Assembly: GCA_965602225.1 (NCBI GenBank)
Contig: CBFCYE010000007.1
Span: 51,306-115,305, forward strand
Direction of reading: 5' to 3'
DNA length: 64,000 nt
DNA from: Tenderia sp965602225
GTDB lineage: Bacteria > Pseudomonadota > Gammaproteobacteria > Tenderiales > Tenderiaceae
The notes below the pieces were generated by a model. It searched no databases. It was not told the DNA's origin and saw nothing but the letters and a program-made list of their open reading frames with translations. The position numbers and the translations under genes are program-made. Of this stretch, positions 26,011-34,820 are shown piece after piece (the stretch's first letter is position 1; each line of letters begins with the position of its first letter).

Positions 26011-26039
26011 ATTATATGGGCGGTATTTGAAATTGTTAA
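26011..26039 (-). promoter_or_regulatory. Near-consensus sigma-70 promoter of ahcY
   Basis: On the minus strand TTAACA (26039-26034) and a perfect TATAAT (26016-26011) are 17 bp apart. The predicted start is about 26004, some 8 bases before the SAH aptamer. This shows that ahcY has its own promoter, independent of metK. Confidence 0.85.
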
Positions 26040-26044
26040 GTTGG

Positions 26045-26079
26045 CAGGCTGGGGGATATTTTTTCATCCCCCAGCCTGC
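26045..26079 (-). terminator. Strong hairpin after metK
   Basis: GCAGGCTGGGGGAT and ATCCCCCAGCCTGC form a 14-bp stem with an A/T-rich loop, about 20 bp after the metK stop. No clear T-run follows it, so it may act as a transcript end stabiliser or a weak terminator. It insulates the ahcY promoter. Confidence 0.7.
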
Positions 26080-26098
26080 TCAAGGTTTATGTCGTTCT

Positions 26099-27259
26099 TT
26101 AGATGCCAGCAGCGTCGCGAAGGGCATCAGCCTTGTCAGTCTTTTCCCAAGGCAGGTTAATATCATCACGACCAAAGTGACCGTAGGCGGCTGTTTGGCG
26201 ATAGATAGGACGCAACAGGTCAAGCATGGTGACCAGACCTTTAGGGCGCAGATCGAAGTGCTCACGTACCAGCTCAATGATACGGCCGTTTTCTAGCTTG
26301 CCAGTACCAAAGGTCTCTACCGAGATAGAGGTAGGTTCGGCGACGCCAATGGCGTAAGAGATCTGGATTTCGCAACGGTCGGCCAGGCCAGCAGCAACGA
26401 TGTTCTTGGCGACATAACGACCAGCATAAGCGGCCGAGCGATCAACCTTGGATGGATCCTTGCCTGAGAACGCCCCACCACCATGACGGGCCATGCCGCC
26501 GTAGGTGTCAACAATGATCTTACGACCAGTCAGACCGCAGTCACCCACGGGTCCACCGATAACGAAACGGCCTGTTGGATTGATGTGGTACTGGGTGTCA
26601 GCGTTTAGCCATTCGGCAGGCAGAACTGGCTTGATGATCTCATCCATGACCGCTTCACGCAGCGCCTTGGTTTCAATCTCTGGGCTGTGTTGGGTAGATA
26701 GAACAACAGCATCAATGCCAACTGGTTTGCCATCTTCATAGCGGAAGGTGACCTGGCTCTTGGCATCTGGGCGCAACCACGACAAGGTGCCGTTTTTGCG
26801 GACTTCAGCCTGGCGCTTAACCAGTTTGTGAGCATAGTGAATCGGCGCAGGCATGAGTACGTCAGTTTCGTTTGAGGCATAACCGAACATCAGGCCCTGG
26901 TCGCCAGCACCTTGTTCGTGGTTTTCAAATTCATCTACGCCCTGGGCGATGTCAGCTGACTGTTTATCTATAGAGCTGATGACGGCACAGGATTCCCAGT
27001 CGAAGCCCATGTCGGAGCTGTTATAGCCAATTTCTTTTACGGTTTTGCGAACAATGTCTTGCATGTCGACCCAGGCCGAGGTGGTGATTTCACCTGAGAG
27101 GATGACCATGCCAGTGTTGACCAAGGTTTCGCAGGCAACACGGGCCTTAGGGTCTTGTTCCAAGATGGCATCAAGTACGGCGTCAGAAATCTGGTCGGCA
27201 ACCTTGTCCGGGTGACCCTCTGAAACAGACTCAGAAGTGAATAAGTGACTGTTTGACAT
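26099..27259 (-). CDS. metK: S-adenosylmethionine synthetase
   Basis: The 386-aa enzyme makes SAM from methionine and ATP. Family signatures are FTSESVSEGHPDKVADQISD at the N-terminus, GAGDQGLMFGYA for ATP and GGGAFSGKDPSKVDRSAAYA for the phosphate-binding loop. The length is normal. It is upstream of ahcY and metF on the same strand, but a hairpin and a new promoter separate it from ahcY. The leader shows no recognisable SAM riboswitch. Confidence 0.98.
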   Translation of the reverse strand: MSNSHLFTSESVSEGHPDKVADQISDAVLDAILEQDPKARVACETLVNTGMVILSGEITTSAWVDMQDIVRKTVKEIGYNSSDMGFDWESCAVISSIDKQSADIAQGVDEFENHEQGAGDQGLMFGYASNETDVLMPAPIHYAHKLVKRQAEVRKNGTLSWLRPDAKSQVTFRYEDGKPVGIDAVVLSTQHSPEIETKALREAVMDEIIKPVLPAEWLNADTQYHINPTGRFVIGGPVGDCGLTGRKIIVDTYGGMARHGGGAFSGKDPSKVDRSAAYAGRYVAKNIVAAGLADRCEIQISYAIGVAEPTSISVETFGTGKLENGRIIELVREHFDLRPKGLVTMLDLLRPIYRQTAAYGHFGRDDINLPWEKTDKADALRDAAGI

Positions 27260-27696
27260 TGTTTATTTTGCTCCAATTGCGATGGTTGTTTAACGCTGTC
27301 CTAGGCGTAGTAGGCGACATTCTATAGGTAAACTTTCTATGGGGAAACTGTCGGGCGGTAAAATCTTGCAGCATTACAGTCAAAGTTGCTGGTTTTGGGT
27401 GGATGGGTAACAATAGCCATTCGTTTTGAGTGGACTTTTATGGCTAATGCAAGGATGAAAAAATAGCGGTTTTGTTCACTCTAAATAGAAACGACTGCTA
27501 CGCGTACGCAGATGAGCTTTTAACTTGTTGATTTTTATTGGTGAATCTCAAATTTTTGCCGGGGCGGGTGTTGATAGTAGTGTTTTATGGTAATATTGCC
27601 GCCTTTCTTGCTCGGCTCAACGCTTGGAGCAGATACGATTTTTAGATGTAACATGTTGTTTTTATTTTAATTAACCTAAAGAGTCGAGGAGATTTT
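27260..27696. other. Divergent promoter region metK/tkt
   Basis: This 437-bp AT-rich space separates two divergently read central genes and must contain both promoters. I could not pick a convincing -35/-10 pair on either strand. No riboswitch consensus or ORF of note is visible. A strong GAGGAG ribosome site lies just before tkt. Confidence 0.5.
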
Positions 27697-29670
27697 ATGC
27701 CCTCTCGCAGAGATCTAGCGAATGCCATCCGTGCCCTGAGTATGGATGCGGTACAAAAAGCGAATTCAGGCCACCCGGGCGCACCTATGGGTATGGCGGA
27801 TATTGCTGAAGTATTGTGGAACGACAACATGAACCACAATCCAGTCAATCCTAACTGGAGCAACCGCGACCGTTTTATTCTGTCGAACGGCCACGGCTCC
27901 ATGCTTATCTATTCATTATTGCATCTGACCGGTTATGACCTGTCAATTGACGATCTGAAAAATTTCCGTCAGCTACATTCCAAGACTCCAGGTCATCCTG
28001 AGTATGGTTATGCTCCAGGTGTAGAGACTACTACTGGTCCTCTAGGTCAAGGCATTACCAATGGTGTTGGTATGGCAATTGCTGAAAAGGCATTGGCTGG
28101 CCAGTTCAATCAGAAAGGTCACGACATTGTTGATCACAACACCTATGTATTCCTGGGTGATGGTTGTTTGATGGAAGGTATCTCTCACGAAGCATGTTCA
28201 TTGGCTGGTACTTTGGGTCTGGGCAAATTGATTGCTTTCTGGGATGACAACGGCATTTCTATCGATGGTCACGTTGAAGGCTGGTTCACTGACGATACCC
28301 CTAAGCGTTTTGAATCTTACGGCTGGCACGTGATTGCTGATGTAGATGGTCATGATCCTGAAGCACTGACTAAGGCCATTGATACGGCTAAGGCAATGAC
28401 TGATAAGCCAACCATGATCTGTTGTAAAACAACTATTGGTTTTGGTTCACCAAACAAATCCGGCAGCCACGCTTGTCACGGTGCACCATTAGGTCAAGAA
28501 GAGATCAACTTGACTAAAGCCGCTCTGGGTTGGGAACACGCAGCATTCGAAGTGCCTGCTGATATATATGCAGGTTGGAGCGCGAAAGACAAAGGTGCTA
28601 AGGCTGAAGCAGCATGGAATGAGAAGTTTTCAGCTTATAAAGCAGCTTTCCCTGAACTGGCTGCTGAATATGAGCGTCGTATGGCGGGTGATCTGCCGGC
28701 AGACTGGGCAGCTAAATCTGCTGCCTACATCGCTTCTGTTAATGCTGATGCGAAAAGCCCTGCAACACGTCAAGCATCATTGGCCGCTATCGAAGCATAT
28801 TCACCAATGGTTCCTGAAATGTTTGGTGGTTCAGCTGACCTGGGTTGTTCAAACCTGACTGAATGGTCTGGTTACAAACCGATGATCGACAATGAAGAGT
28901 GTAACTACCTGAACTACGGTGTGCGTGAGTTCGGTATGTCTGCAATCATGAATGGTATGACTTTGCACGGTGGTCTGATCCCATTCGGCGCAACCTTCCT
29001 GATGTTCTCTGAGTATGCCCGTAACGCACTGCGTATGGCTGCTCTGATGAAAATTCAAAGCATCTTTGTATTCACTCATGATTCTATCGGTCTGGGTGAA
29101 GATGGTCCTACGCATCAACCTGTCGAACAGATTCCTACATTGCGTATGATTCCTAATATGGCGGTTTGGCGTCCATGTGATGCAGTTGAATCAGCCGTAT
29201 GTTGGGCGCAGGCCATTGAACGTAAGGATGGTCCATCTACATTGATCTTCTCACGTCAAGGTTTACCACATCAGGAGCGTACTGATGCGCAAATCGCTGC
29301 TATCGCTAAGGGTGGTTATATCCTGAAAGATTGTGAAGGCACTCCTGATGCAATCATTATCGGTACGGGTTCAGAAATTGCGCTAGCGGTCGGTGCAGCG
29401 GCAGCGATGTCTGGCAGAAAGATTCGTGTTGTTTCTATGCCATCAACCAATCTGTTTGATGCGCAGGATGCAGCGTATCGCTCATCAGTATTGGATAAAG
29501 CTATTCCAACGGTTGCTGTTGAAGCTGCCGTTACAGATGCTTGGTACAAGTATGCTGATGCTGTTGTAGGTATCGACCACTTCGGTGAGTCTGCACCTGC
29601 TGGCGAGCTGTTTAAAGAGTTTGGTTTTACTGTAGAGAACGTTGTTGCAGCGGTAGAAGGCGTGCTCTAA
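27697..29670 (+). CDS. tkt: Transketolase
   Basis: The 657-aa thiamine-diphosphate enzyme moves two-carbon units between sugar phosphates in the pentose phosphate and Calvin pathways. It shows GHPGAPMGMADIAEVLW at the N-terminus, the ThDP/metal site GDGCLMEGISHEACSLAG...FWDDN and the later segments HGGLIPFGATFLMFS and THDSIGLGEDGPTHQP. The length is standard. It opens a cluster with gap, pgk, pyk and fba, ending in an aldolase of the Calvin subtype. A hairpin separates it from gap. Confidence 0.98.
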   Translation: MPSRRDLANAIRALSMDAVQKANSGHPGAPMGMADIAEVLWNDNMNHNPVNPNWSNRDRFILSNGHGSMLIYSLLHLTGYDLSIDDLKNFRQLHSKTPGHPEYGYAPGVETTTGPLGQGITNGVGMAIAEKALAGQFNQKGHDIVDHNTYVFLGDGCLMEGISHEACSLAGTLGLGKLIAFWDDNGISIDGHVEGWFTDDTPKRFESYGWHVIADVDGHDPEALTKAIDTAKAMTDKPTMICCKTTIGFGSPNKSGSHACHGAPLGQEEINLTKAALGWEHAAFEVPADIYAGWSAKDKGAKAEAAWNEKFSAYKAAFPELAAEYERRMAGDLPADWAAKSAAYIASVNADAKSPATRQASLAAIEAYSPMVPEMFGGSADLGCSNLTEWSGYKPMIDNEECNYLNYGVREFGMSAIMNGMTLHGGLIPFGATFLMFSEYARNALRMAALMKIQSIFVFTHDSIGLGEDGPTHQPVEQIPTLRMIPNMAVWRPCDAVESAVCWAQAIERKDGPSTLIFSRQGLPHQERTDAQIAAIAKGGYILKDCEGTPDAIIIGTGSEIALAVGAAAAMSGRKIRVVSMPSTNLFDAQDAAYRSSVLDKAIPTVAVEAAVTDAWYKYADAVVGIDHFGESAPAGELFKEFGFTVENVVAAVEGVL

Positions 29671-29683
29671 ATAACAATTATTA

Positions 29684-29720
29684 GTCCGTCTCTGCGCTGT
29701 AGAGACGGACAAAGATTTTT
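29684..29720 (+). terminator. Hairpin between tkt and gap
   Basis: GTCCGTCTCT (29684-29693) and AGAGACGGAC (29701-29710) form a perfect 10-bp stem, followed by AAAGATTTTT. It should end or attenuate the tkt transcript. Confidence 0.8.
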
Positions 29721-29746
29721 ATTTACCTTTAGGGAGAAAATACACA

Positions 29747-30751
29747 ATGGCAATTAAAATCGGAATTAACGGCTTCGGTCGTATCGGTAGAATGGCTTTC
29801 CGTGCAGTCGCTAAAGACTTTCCAGATATGGAAATCGTTGCGATCAATGACCTGCTGGATGCTGACTACCTGGCTTACATGCTGAAATATGACTCAGTCC
29901 ACGGTCGTTTTGATGGTGATGTGTCTGTTGATAATGGTGCGCTGATTGTTAACGGCAAGAAAATCCGTTTGACTGCTGAGCGTAATCCTGCAGATCTGAA
30001 ATGGGGTGATGTTGGTGCAGATATTATTCTGGATTGTACTGGTTTCTTCCTGACCGAAGAGTCTTGCCAGGCTCACATCGACGCTGGTGCCAAGAAGGTT
30101 GTTCAGTCTGCACCTTCTAAAGATGCGACTCCAATGTTCGTCTATGGTGTTAACCACGAAGAATACGCTGGTCAAGCAATCAGTTCAGCAGCTTCTTGTA
30201 CTACCAACTGTCTGGCACCTTTGGCCAAGGTTATCAATGATAACTTCGGTATCAAACGTGGTCTGATGACTACTGTTCACGCCGCAACGGCTACGCAGAA
30301 AACTGTTGATGGTCCTTCTCAGAAAGACTGGCGCGGTGGTCGCGGTATCCTGGAAAACATCATTCCTTCTTCAACGGGTGCGGCTAAAGCTGTAGGCGTG
30401 GTTTTACCAGAGCTGAATGGCAAACTGACGGGTATGGCTTTCCGTGTGCCTACTTCTGATGTTTCAGTGGTTGATTTGACTGTTGAACTGAACAAGTCTG
30501 CAACTTATGATGAGATCTGCGCAGCTGTTAAAGCCGCTTCTGAGTCTGCTGGTATCGGTGAAACTTTGGCTTATACCGACGAGAAAGTAGTTTCTACTGA
30601 CTTTCGCGGTTGTGGTTACTCTTCTATCTTTGATGCTGGTGCTGGTATTGCCCTTGACGGCACTTTCGTTAAGTTGGTTGCCTGGTACGACAATGAGTAT
30701 GGTTACACCTGCAACATGATGCGTTTTGTTCGCCACGTTGCGGCTAACTAA
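29747..30751 (+). CDS. gap: Glyceraldehyde-3-phosphate dehydrogenase, type I
   Basis: The 334-aa enzyme interconverts glyceraldehyde 3-phosphate and 1,3-bisphosphoglycerate. The NAD-binding start is IGINGFGRIGRMAFRA. The catalytic Cys is in SAASCTTNCLAPLAKV, with the HAATATQKTVDGPS phosphate site and the C-terminal WYDNEYGYTCNM. The ribosome site is AGGGAGAA. It follows tkt after a hairpin and precedes pgk after another, so the steps are linked in a cluster but with separate transcript ends. Confidence 0.98.
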   Translation: MAIKIGINGFGRIGRMAFRAVAKDFPDMEIVAINDLLDADYLAYMLKYDSVHGRFDGDVSVDNGALIVNGKKIRLTAERNPADLKWGDVGADIILDCTGFFLTEESCQAHIDAGAKKVVQSAPSKDATPMFVYGVNHEEYAGQAISSAASCTTNCLAPLAKVINDNFGIKRGLMTTVHAATATQKTVDGPSQKDWRGGRGILENIIPSSTGAAKAVGVVLPELNGKLTGMAFRVPTSDVSVVDLTVELNKSATYDEICAAVKAASESAGIGETLAYTDEKVVSTDFRGCGYSSIFDAGAGIALDGTFVKLVAWYDNEYGYTCNMMRFVRHVAAN

Positions 30752-30762
30752 GTAAGTCTTGA

Positions 30763-30800
30763 AAAGGCATGGGAGCGTTGCTCCTGTGCCTTCTCTCTTT
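30763..30800 (+). terminator. Imperfect hairpin after gap
   Basis: AAGGCATGGGAGC pairs with GCTCCTGTGCCTT, with two weak positions, followed by a pyrimidine run (CTCTCTTTCT). This is consistent with termination or attenuation. Confidence 0.6.
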
Positions 30801-30845
30801 CTGGTTTATATAATCGGGAGAGAAACTTGTTAAAGCTCATATTCT

Positions 30846-30886
30846 GCCCAATTTAATTTGGGGAGCTTTACCAAATTTCTTTCAAA
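30846..30886 (+). other. Inverted repeat in the pgk leader
   Basis: AAAGCTC and GAGCTTT flank an inner CCCAA/TTGGG pair, upstream of the pgk ribosome site. It may fold in the leader. The function is unknown. Confidence 0.45.
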
Positions 30887-30905
30887 AACATTCGGAGATG
30901 TATTT

Positions 30906-32084
30906 ATGTCTGTAATTAAAATGACTGACCTAGATCTGGCTGGTAAACGCGTTCTGATTCGTCAGGATCTGAACGTTCCAGTTAAAGATGGCAAAGTAAC
31001 TTCTGATGCGCGTATTCGTGCTTCGCTGCCAACAATCCAAAAAGCCTTGGAAGCTGGTGCTGCCGTGATGATTATGTCTCACCTGGGCCGTCCAACTGAA
31101 GGCGAGTACGCTGAAGAGTTTTCTCTGGCTCCAGTTGCCAATCACCTGGGTGGTTTGTTGGGTAAAGATGTTAAATTGGTAAAAGACTACTTGGATGGCG
31201 CTACTGTAGCCGCTGGCGAAGTCGCCATTCTGGAAAATGTTCGTTTTAATGTCGGTGAGAAGAAAAACGACGATGTTTTGGCTAAGAAATATGCAGCCTT
31301 GTGTGATGTGTTTGTGATGGACGCCTTTGGTACTGCCCATCGCGCACAAGGTTCTACACACGGTGTTTCTAAATTTGCCCCTACTGCATGTGCCGGCCCG
31401 CTGTTGGCTGGTGAGCTGGAAGCCCTTGGTAAAGCACTGGATAATCCAGCCCGCCCAATGGTTGCCATCGTTGGTGGTTCTAAAGTTTCAACCAAGCTGA
31501 CTGTATTGGAGTCGCTGTCTAAGGTTGTTGATCAGTTGATTGTTGGTGGTGGTATTGCCAACACTTTTATCGCTGCAGCTGGTCACAATGTTGGTAAGTC
31601 GCTCTACGAAGCTGATTTGATTGGCACGTGTGAGAAGTTGACTGCTGATGCCAAGTCGCGCGGTGGTGATATCCCTGTTCCGACTGATGTTGTCTGTGCT
31701 AAAGAGTTTTCTGAAACGGCTGCGGCTGAGCTGATGGCAGCATCTGACGTTGCTGACGACGACATGATTTTTGATATCGGTCCAGACAGTGCCAAGGCCT
31801 TGGCTGAAGTGCTGAAATCTGCCGGTACTATTGTCTGGAACGGTCCAGTTGGCGTATTTGAATTCGACCAGTTTGGCGAAGGTACTAAGTCGATTGCTAT
31901 GGCAATTGCTGACTCACCTGCTTTCTCAATTGCGGGTGGCGGTGATACCCTCGCGGCAGTTGATAAGTACGGAATTGCTGATAAGGTGTCTTATATTTCT
32001 ACAGGCGGCGGCGCTTTCCTTGAGTTTTTGGAAGGCAAAAAGTTGCCAGCAGTTGCGATCCTTGAAGAGCGCGCTGCAAACTAA
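30906..32084 (+). CDS. pgk: Phosphoglycerate kinase
   Basis: The ATG at 30906 has CGGAG upstream and gives the family N-terminus MSVIKMTDLDLAGKRVLIRQDLNVP. An earlier in-frame start (30858) adds 16 unlikely residues. The 392-aa monomer transfers phosphate between 1,3-bisphosphoglycerate and ADP. Motifs are RIRASLPTI, MSHLGRPTEGEY for substrate binding, LLAGELEALGKAL, VGGSKVSTKL, and the ATP-site region NGPVGVFEFDQFGEGT with IAGGGDTLAAV. It lies between gap and pyk in a glycolysis/Calvin cluster. Confidence 0.97.
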   Translation: MSVIKMTDLDLAGKRVLIRQDLNVPVKDGKVTSDARIRASLPTIQKALEAGAAVMIMSHLGRPTEGEYAEEFSLAPVANHLGGLLGKDVKLVKDYLDGATVAAGEVAILENVRFNVGEKKNDDVLAKKYAALCDVFVMDAFGTAHRAQGSTHGVSKFAPTACAGPLLAGELEALGKALDNPARPMVAIVGGSKVSTKLTVLESLSKVVDQLIVGGGIANTFIAAAGHNVGKSLYEADLIGTCEKLTADAKSRGGDIPVPTDVVCAKEFSETAAAELMAASDVADDDMIFDIGPDSAKALAEVLKSAGTIVWNGPVGVFEFDQFGEGTKSIAMAIADSPAFSIAGGGDTLAAVDKYGIADKVSYISTGGGAFLEFLEGKKLPAVAILEERAAN

Positions 32085-32097
32085 GTAATACGTATTT

Positions 32098-32124
32098 CCC
32101 CCTGGGTTTTGCTTAGGGGGTTTT
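32098..32124 (+). terminator. Rho-independent terminator after pgk
   Basis: CCCCCT and AGGGGG flank a GGGTTTTGCTT loop and are followed by TTTT. Confidence 0.75.
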
Positions 32125-32168
32125 AACTTATAATGACAATAATGATGATTAGGTGTTAATCAATATAT

Positions 32169-33623
32169 ATGTTTAGACGCACAAAGATTGTTGCCACACT
32201 AGGTCCGGCTACAGATGACCCAAAGGTGCTGGATGATTTAATTCAGGCGGGCGTAGATGTAGTGCGCGCAAATTTTTCCCATGGTTCTGCTGAGGATCAT
32301 ATCAACCGGGCTGAGGGTGTTCGCAATCGAGCCAGGGCCCATGGCCGCCAGGTAGGTGTGCTAGCTGATCTTCAAGGTCCTAAGATTCGTATTGATCGAT
32401 TCAAAGACGGTAAAGTTGAATTGGTAGAAGGGGATAAATTTATCCTTGATGCTGCCTGTGGCAAAGAAGATGGTAATCAAGAGCGTGTTGGCCTGACCTA
32501 TAAAGAACTGCCAAACGATGTCAATCGTGGTGACACTTTGTTGCTGGACGATGGCCGTATCGTGTTGTGGGTGGAAGAGGTTGCTGGGCAAGAGATCATT
32601 TGTAAGGTTCAGGTAGCTGGTTTTCTATCAAACAACAAAGGTATCAATCGGATGGGCGGTGGCTTGTCCGCTGCGGCCCTGACAGACAAGGATCGAGCTG
32701 ACATTAAAACTGCTGCCGCAATGAAAGCGGATTATGTCGCTATTTCGTTTCCTCGTTGTGCTGCCGATGTAAATCTGGCTCGTGAACTATTGCGTGAGGC
32801 AGGTGGTCATGGTGGTATTGTTGCCAAGATTGAGCGTGCCGAAGCGATTGATAATATCGAAGAGATTGTTGCTGCCTCTGATGCCATTATGGTGGCGCGT
32901 GGCGATCTAGGCGTTGAGATCGGCGATGCTGAATTGCCAGCAGTACAAAAACGTCTGATCAGGATTGCTCGTGAAATGAATCGTGTTGTAATCACTGCAA
33001 CCCAGATGATGGAAAGCATGATTGAGAACCCTATTCCGACACGTGCGGAAGTGTTTGATGTTGCTAATGCCGTTCTGGATGGCACCGATGCAGTGATGCT
33101 GTCAGCCGAGACCGCCGCGGGTAAGTTTCCAGTCAAGGCTGTTGCCGCTATGGGACGGATTTGTATTAGTGCTGAAAAGGAAGAGTTGGCCAGCAGTTCT
33201 GACCACCGTATCCACACCCAGTTTAGTCGTGTTGATGAAGCGATTGCTATGTCAGCGATGTATGTTGCTAACCATCTTGGCGTTAAGGCCATTGCGTGTT
33301 TGACAGAGTCAGGCGCAACGCCATTGTGGATGTCTCGAATTAGTTCTGGTATTCCTATCTATGCGATGACCCCGCATGTAGAAACGCGTCGCAAGGTAAC
33401 TCTCTATCGTGGTGTGTGTCCGGTAAGTTTTACTGTTACATCAACTGATCACGCTACTATTAACAAAGAGGCAGTGGATGAGTTGATGCGCCGCGGTGCT
33501 GTTCGTGATGGTGACCTTGTCATTATTACCAAGGGTGATTTTATGGGTGAGATGGGCGGTACCAATGCAATGAAGATCGTTCGTGTCGGTGACATGCATG
33601 AGCCTTCGTCGACAGAATCATAA
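32169..33623 (+). CDS. pyk: Pyruvate kinase
   Basis: The 484-aa enzyme converts phosphoenolpyruvate and ADP to pyruvate and ATP. It has RRTKIVATLGPATDD, VVRANFSHGS, DLQGPKIRI, the active-site helix MVARGDLGVEIG and TATQMMESMIENPIPTRAE with DGTDAVMLSAETAAG. The length is typical of the allosteric bacterial enzyme. It sits between pgk and fba, so lower glycolysis and the aldolase step are genomically linked. Confidence 0.97.
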   Translation: MFRRTKIVATLGPATDDPKVLDDLIQAGVDVVRANFSHGSAEDHINRAEGVRNRARAHGRQVGVLADLQGPKIRIDRFKDGKVELVEGDKFILDAACGKEDGNQERVGLTYKELPNDVNRGDTLLLDDGRIVLWVEEVAGQEIICKVQVAGFLSNNKGINRMGGGLSAAALTDKDRADIKTAAAMKADYVAISFPRCAADVNLARELLREAGGHGGIVAKIERAEAIDNIEEIVAASDAIMVARGDLGVEIGDAELPAVQKRLIRIAREMNRVVITATQMMESMIENPIPTRAEVFDVANAVLDGTDAVMLSAETAAGKFPVKAVAAMGRICISAEKEELASSSDHRIHTQFSRVDEAIAMSAMYVANHLGVKAIACLTESGATPLWMSRISSGIPIYAMTPHVETRRKVTLYRGVCPVSFTVTSTDHATINKEAVDELMRRGAVRDGDLVIITKGDFMGEMGGTNAMKIVRVGDMHEPSSTES

Positions 33624-33673
33624 GGTTTTTTAAATAGTTTCGTAACAATAATTTTAAGTTTGAGGAGATTACA

Positions 33674-34711
33674 ATGGCTCTAATTTCAATGCGTCAACTG
33701 CTGGATCACGCTGCTGAGAACGACTACGGTCTGCCAGCTTTCAATGTCAACAATATGGAGCAAGTGCACGCTATCATGCGCGCTGCTGATGCTGCTAATG
33801 CACCAGTTATCATGCAGGGTTCTGCCGGTGCTCGTTCATATGCAGGCGAACCATTCCTGCGTCACCTGATCACTGCTGCGGTTGAAATGTACCCACACAT
33901 TCCAGTATGTATGCATCAGGATCACGGTGCGTCTCCTGATGTATGTTTTCGTTCTATTCAGTCTGGCTTTACCTCGGTAATGATGGACGGTTCACTGGAA
34001 GCTGATGGCAAGACACCATCATCTTTCGAGTACAACGTTGATGTTACTCGCAAGGTTGCTGAGCTGGCTCACGCTTGTGGTGTTTCAGTTGAAGGCGAAC
34101 TAGGTTGCTTGGGTTCACTGGAAACTGGCGAAATGGGTGAAGAAGATGGCCATGGTGCAGAAGGTAAGCTGGATCTGGATATGTTGTTGACTGATCCACA
34201 AGAAGCTAAGACCTTTGTTGAACAGACTGGCTGTGATGCTTTGGCAATCGCTATCGGTACTTCCCATGGTGCGTACAAGTTCACTAAAGAGCCAACCGGC
34301 GAAGTTCTGCGTATTGATCGTATTGCTGAAATCCACGCTGTTATTCCTAATACTCACTTGGTAATGCATGGTTCTTCTTCTGTGCCGCAGGAGTGGTTGA
34401 AGATCATTAATGAGTTTGGTGGTGAGATGCCACAGACTTATGGTGTTCCAGTTGAGGAGATCGTTCTGGGTATCAAGTCTGGTGTGCGTAAGGTTAACAT
34501 TGATACTGATCTGCGTATGGCATCTACTGGTGCGATTCGTCGTCATCTGGAAGAAAACAAGTCTAACTTTGATCCGCGTAAGGCATTCAAAGCTTCTACT
34601 GATGCAATGGCTGGGATCTGTCAGGCTCGCTACGAAGCATTTGGTGCTGCTGGCCAAGCATCTAAGATCACTGCCAAGTCACTTGAAACTATGATCGATT
34701 TCTACAAATAA
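33674..34711 (+). CDS. fba: Class II fructose-bisphosphate aldolase, Calvin cycle subtype
   Basis: The 345-aa zinc aldolase cleaves or forms fructose 1,6-bisphosphate. It begins MALISMRQLLDHAAENDYGLPAFNVNN, the form seen in the Calvin-cycle subtype (TIGR01521). Zinc ligands are expected in MHQDHGASPD, the GELGCLGSLETG segment and the VMHGSSSVPQ region, with the phosphate loop IKSGVRKVNIDTDLR. The subtype also works on sedoheptulose bisphosphate in autotrophs. With tkt, gap and pgk nearby this supports a Calvin role, but no RuBisCO gene is in the window. Confidence 0.97.
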   Translation: MALISMRQLLDHAAENDYGLPAFNVNNMEQVHAIMRAADAANAPVIMQGSAGARSYAGEPFLRHLITAAVEMYPHIPVCMHQDHGASPDVCFRSIQSGFTSVMMDGSLEADGKTPSSFEYNVDVTRKVAELAHACGVSVEGELGCLGSLETGEMGEEDGHGAEGKLDLDMLLTDPQEAKTFVEQTGCDALAIAIGTSHGAYKFTKEPTGEVLRIDRIAEIHAVIPNTHLVMHGSSSVPQEWLKIINEFGGEMPQTYGVPVEEIVLGIKSGVRKVNIDTDLRMASTGAIRRHLEENKSNFDPRKAFKASTDAMAGICQARYEAFGAAGQASKITAKSLETMIDFYK

Positions 34712-34731
34712 GTTTTTACTTTTGTAGTTAT

Positions 34732-34763
34732 AAAAAGGGCGAGTTTATCTCGCCCTTTTTTTT
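34732..34763 (+). terminator. Rho-independent terminator after fba
   Basis: AAAAAGGGCGAG and CTCGCCCTTTTT form the stem, followed by more T. It closes the carbon cluster. Confidence 0.9.
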
Positions 34764-34771
34764 GTCTAAAT

Positions 34772-34799
34772 AAAAAGCCGCTTTAGATAGCGGCTTTTA
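34772..34799 (-). terminator. Terminator after ugd
   Basis: AAAAAGCCGCT and AGCGGCTTTT form a stem with flanking A/T runs, placed at the end of the minus-strand ugd unit. It could work in either direction. Confidence 0.85.
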
Positions 34800-34820
34800 T
34801 GTATCTGGGGGTTAATGAGG

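Noticed and set aside
27260..27400. SAM riboswitch upstream of metK
   Set aside because: I found no conserved core of any SAM riboswitch class in the leader.
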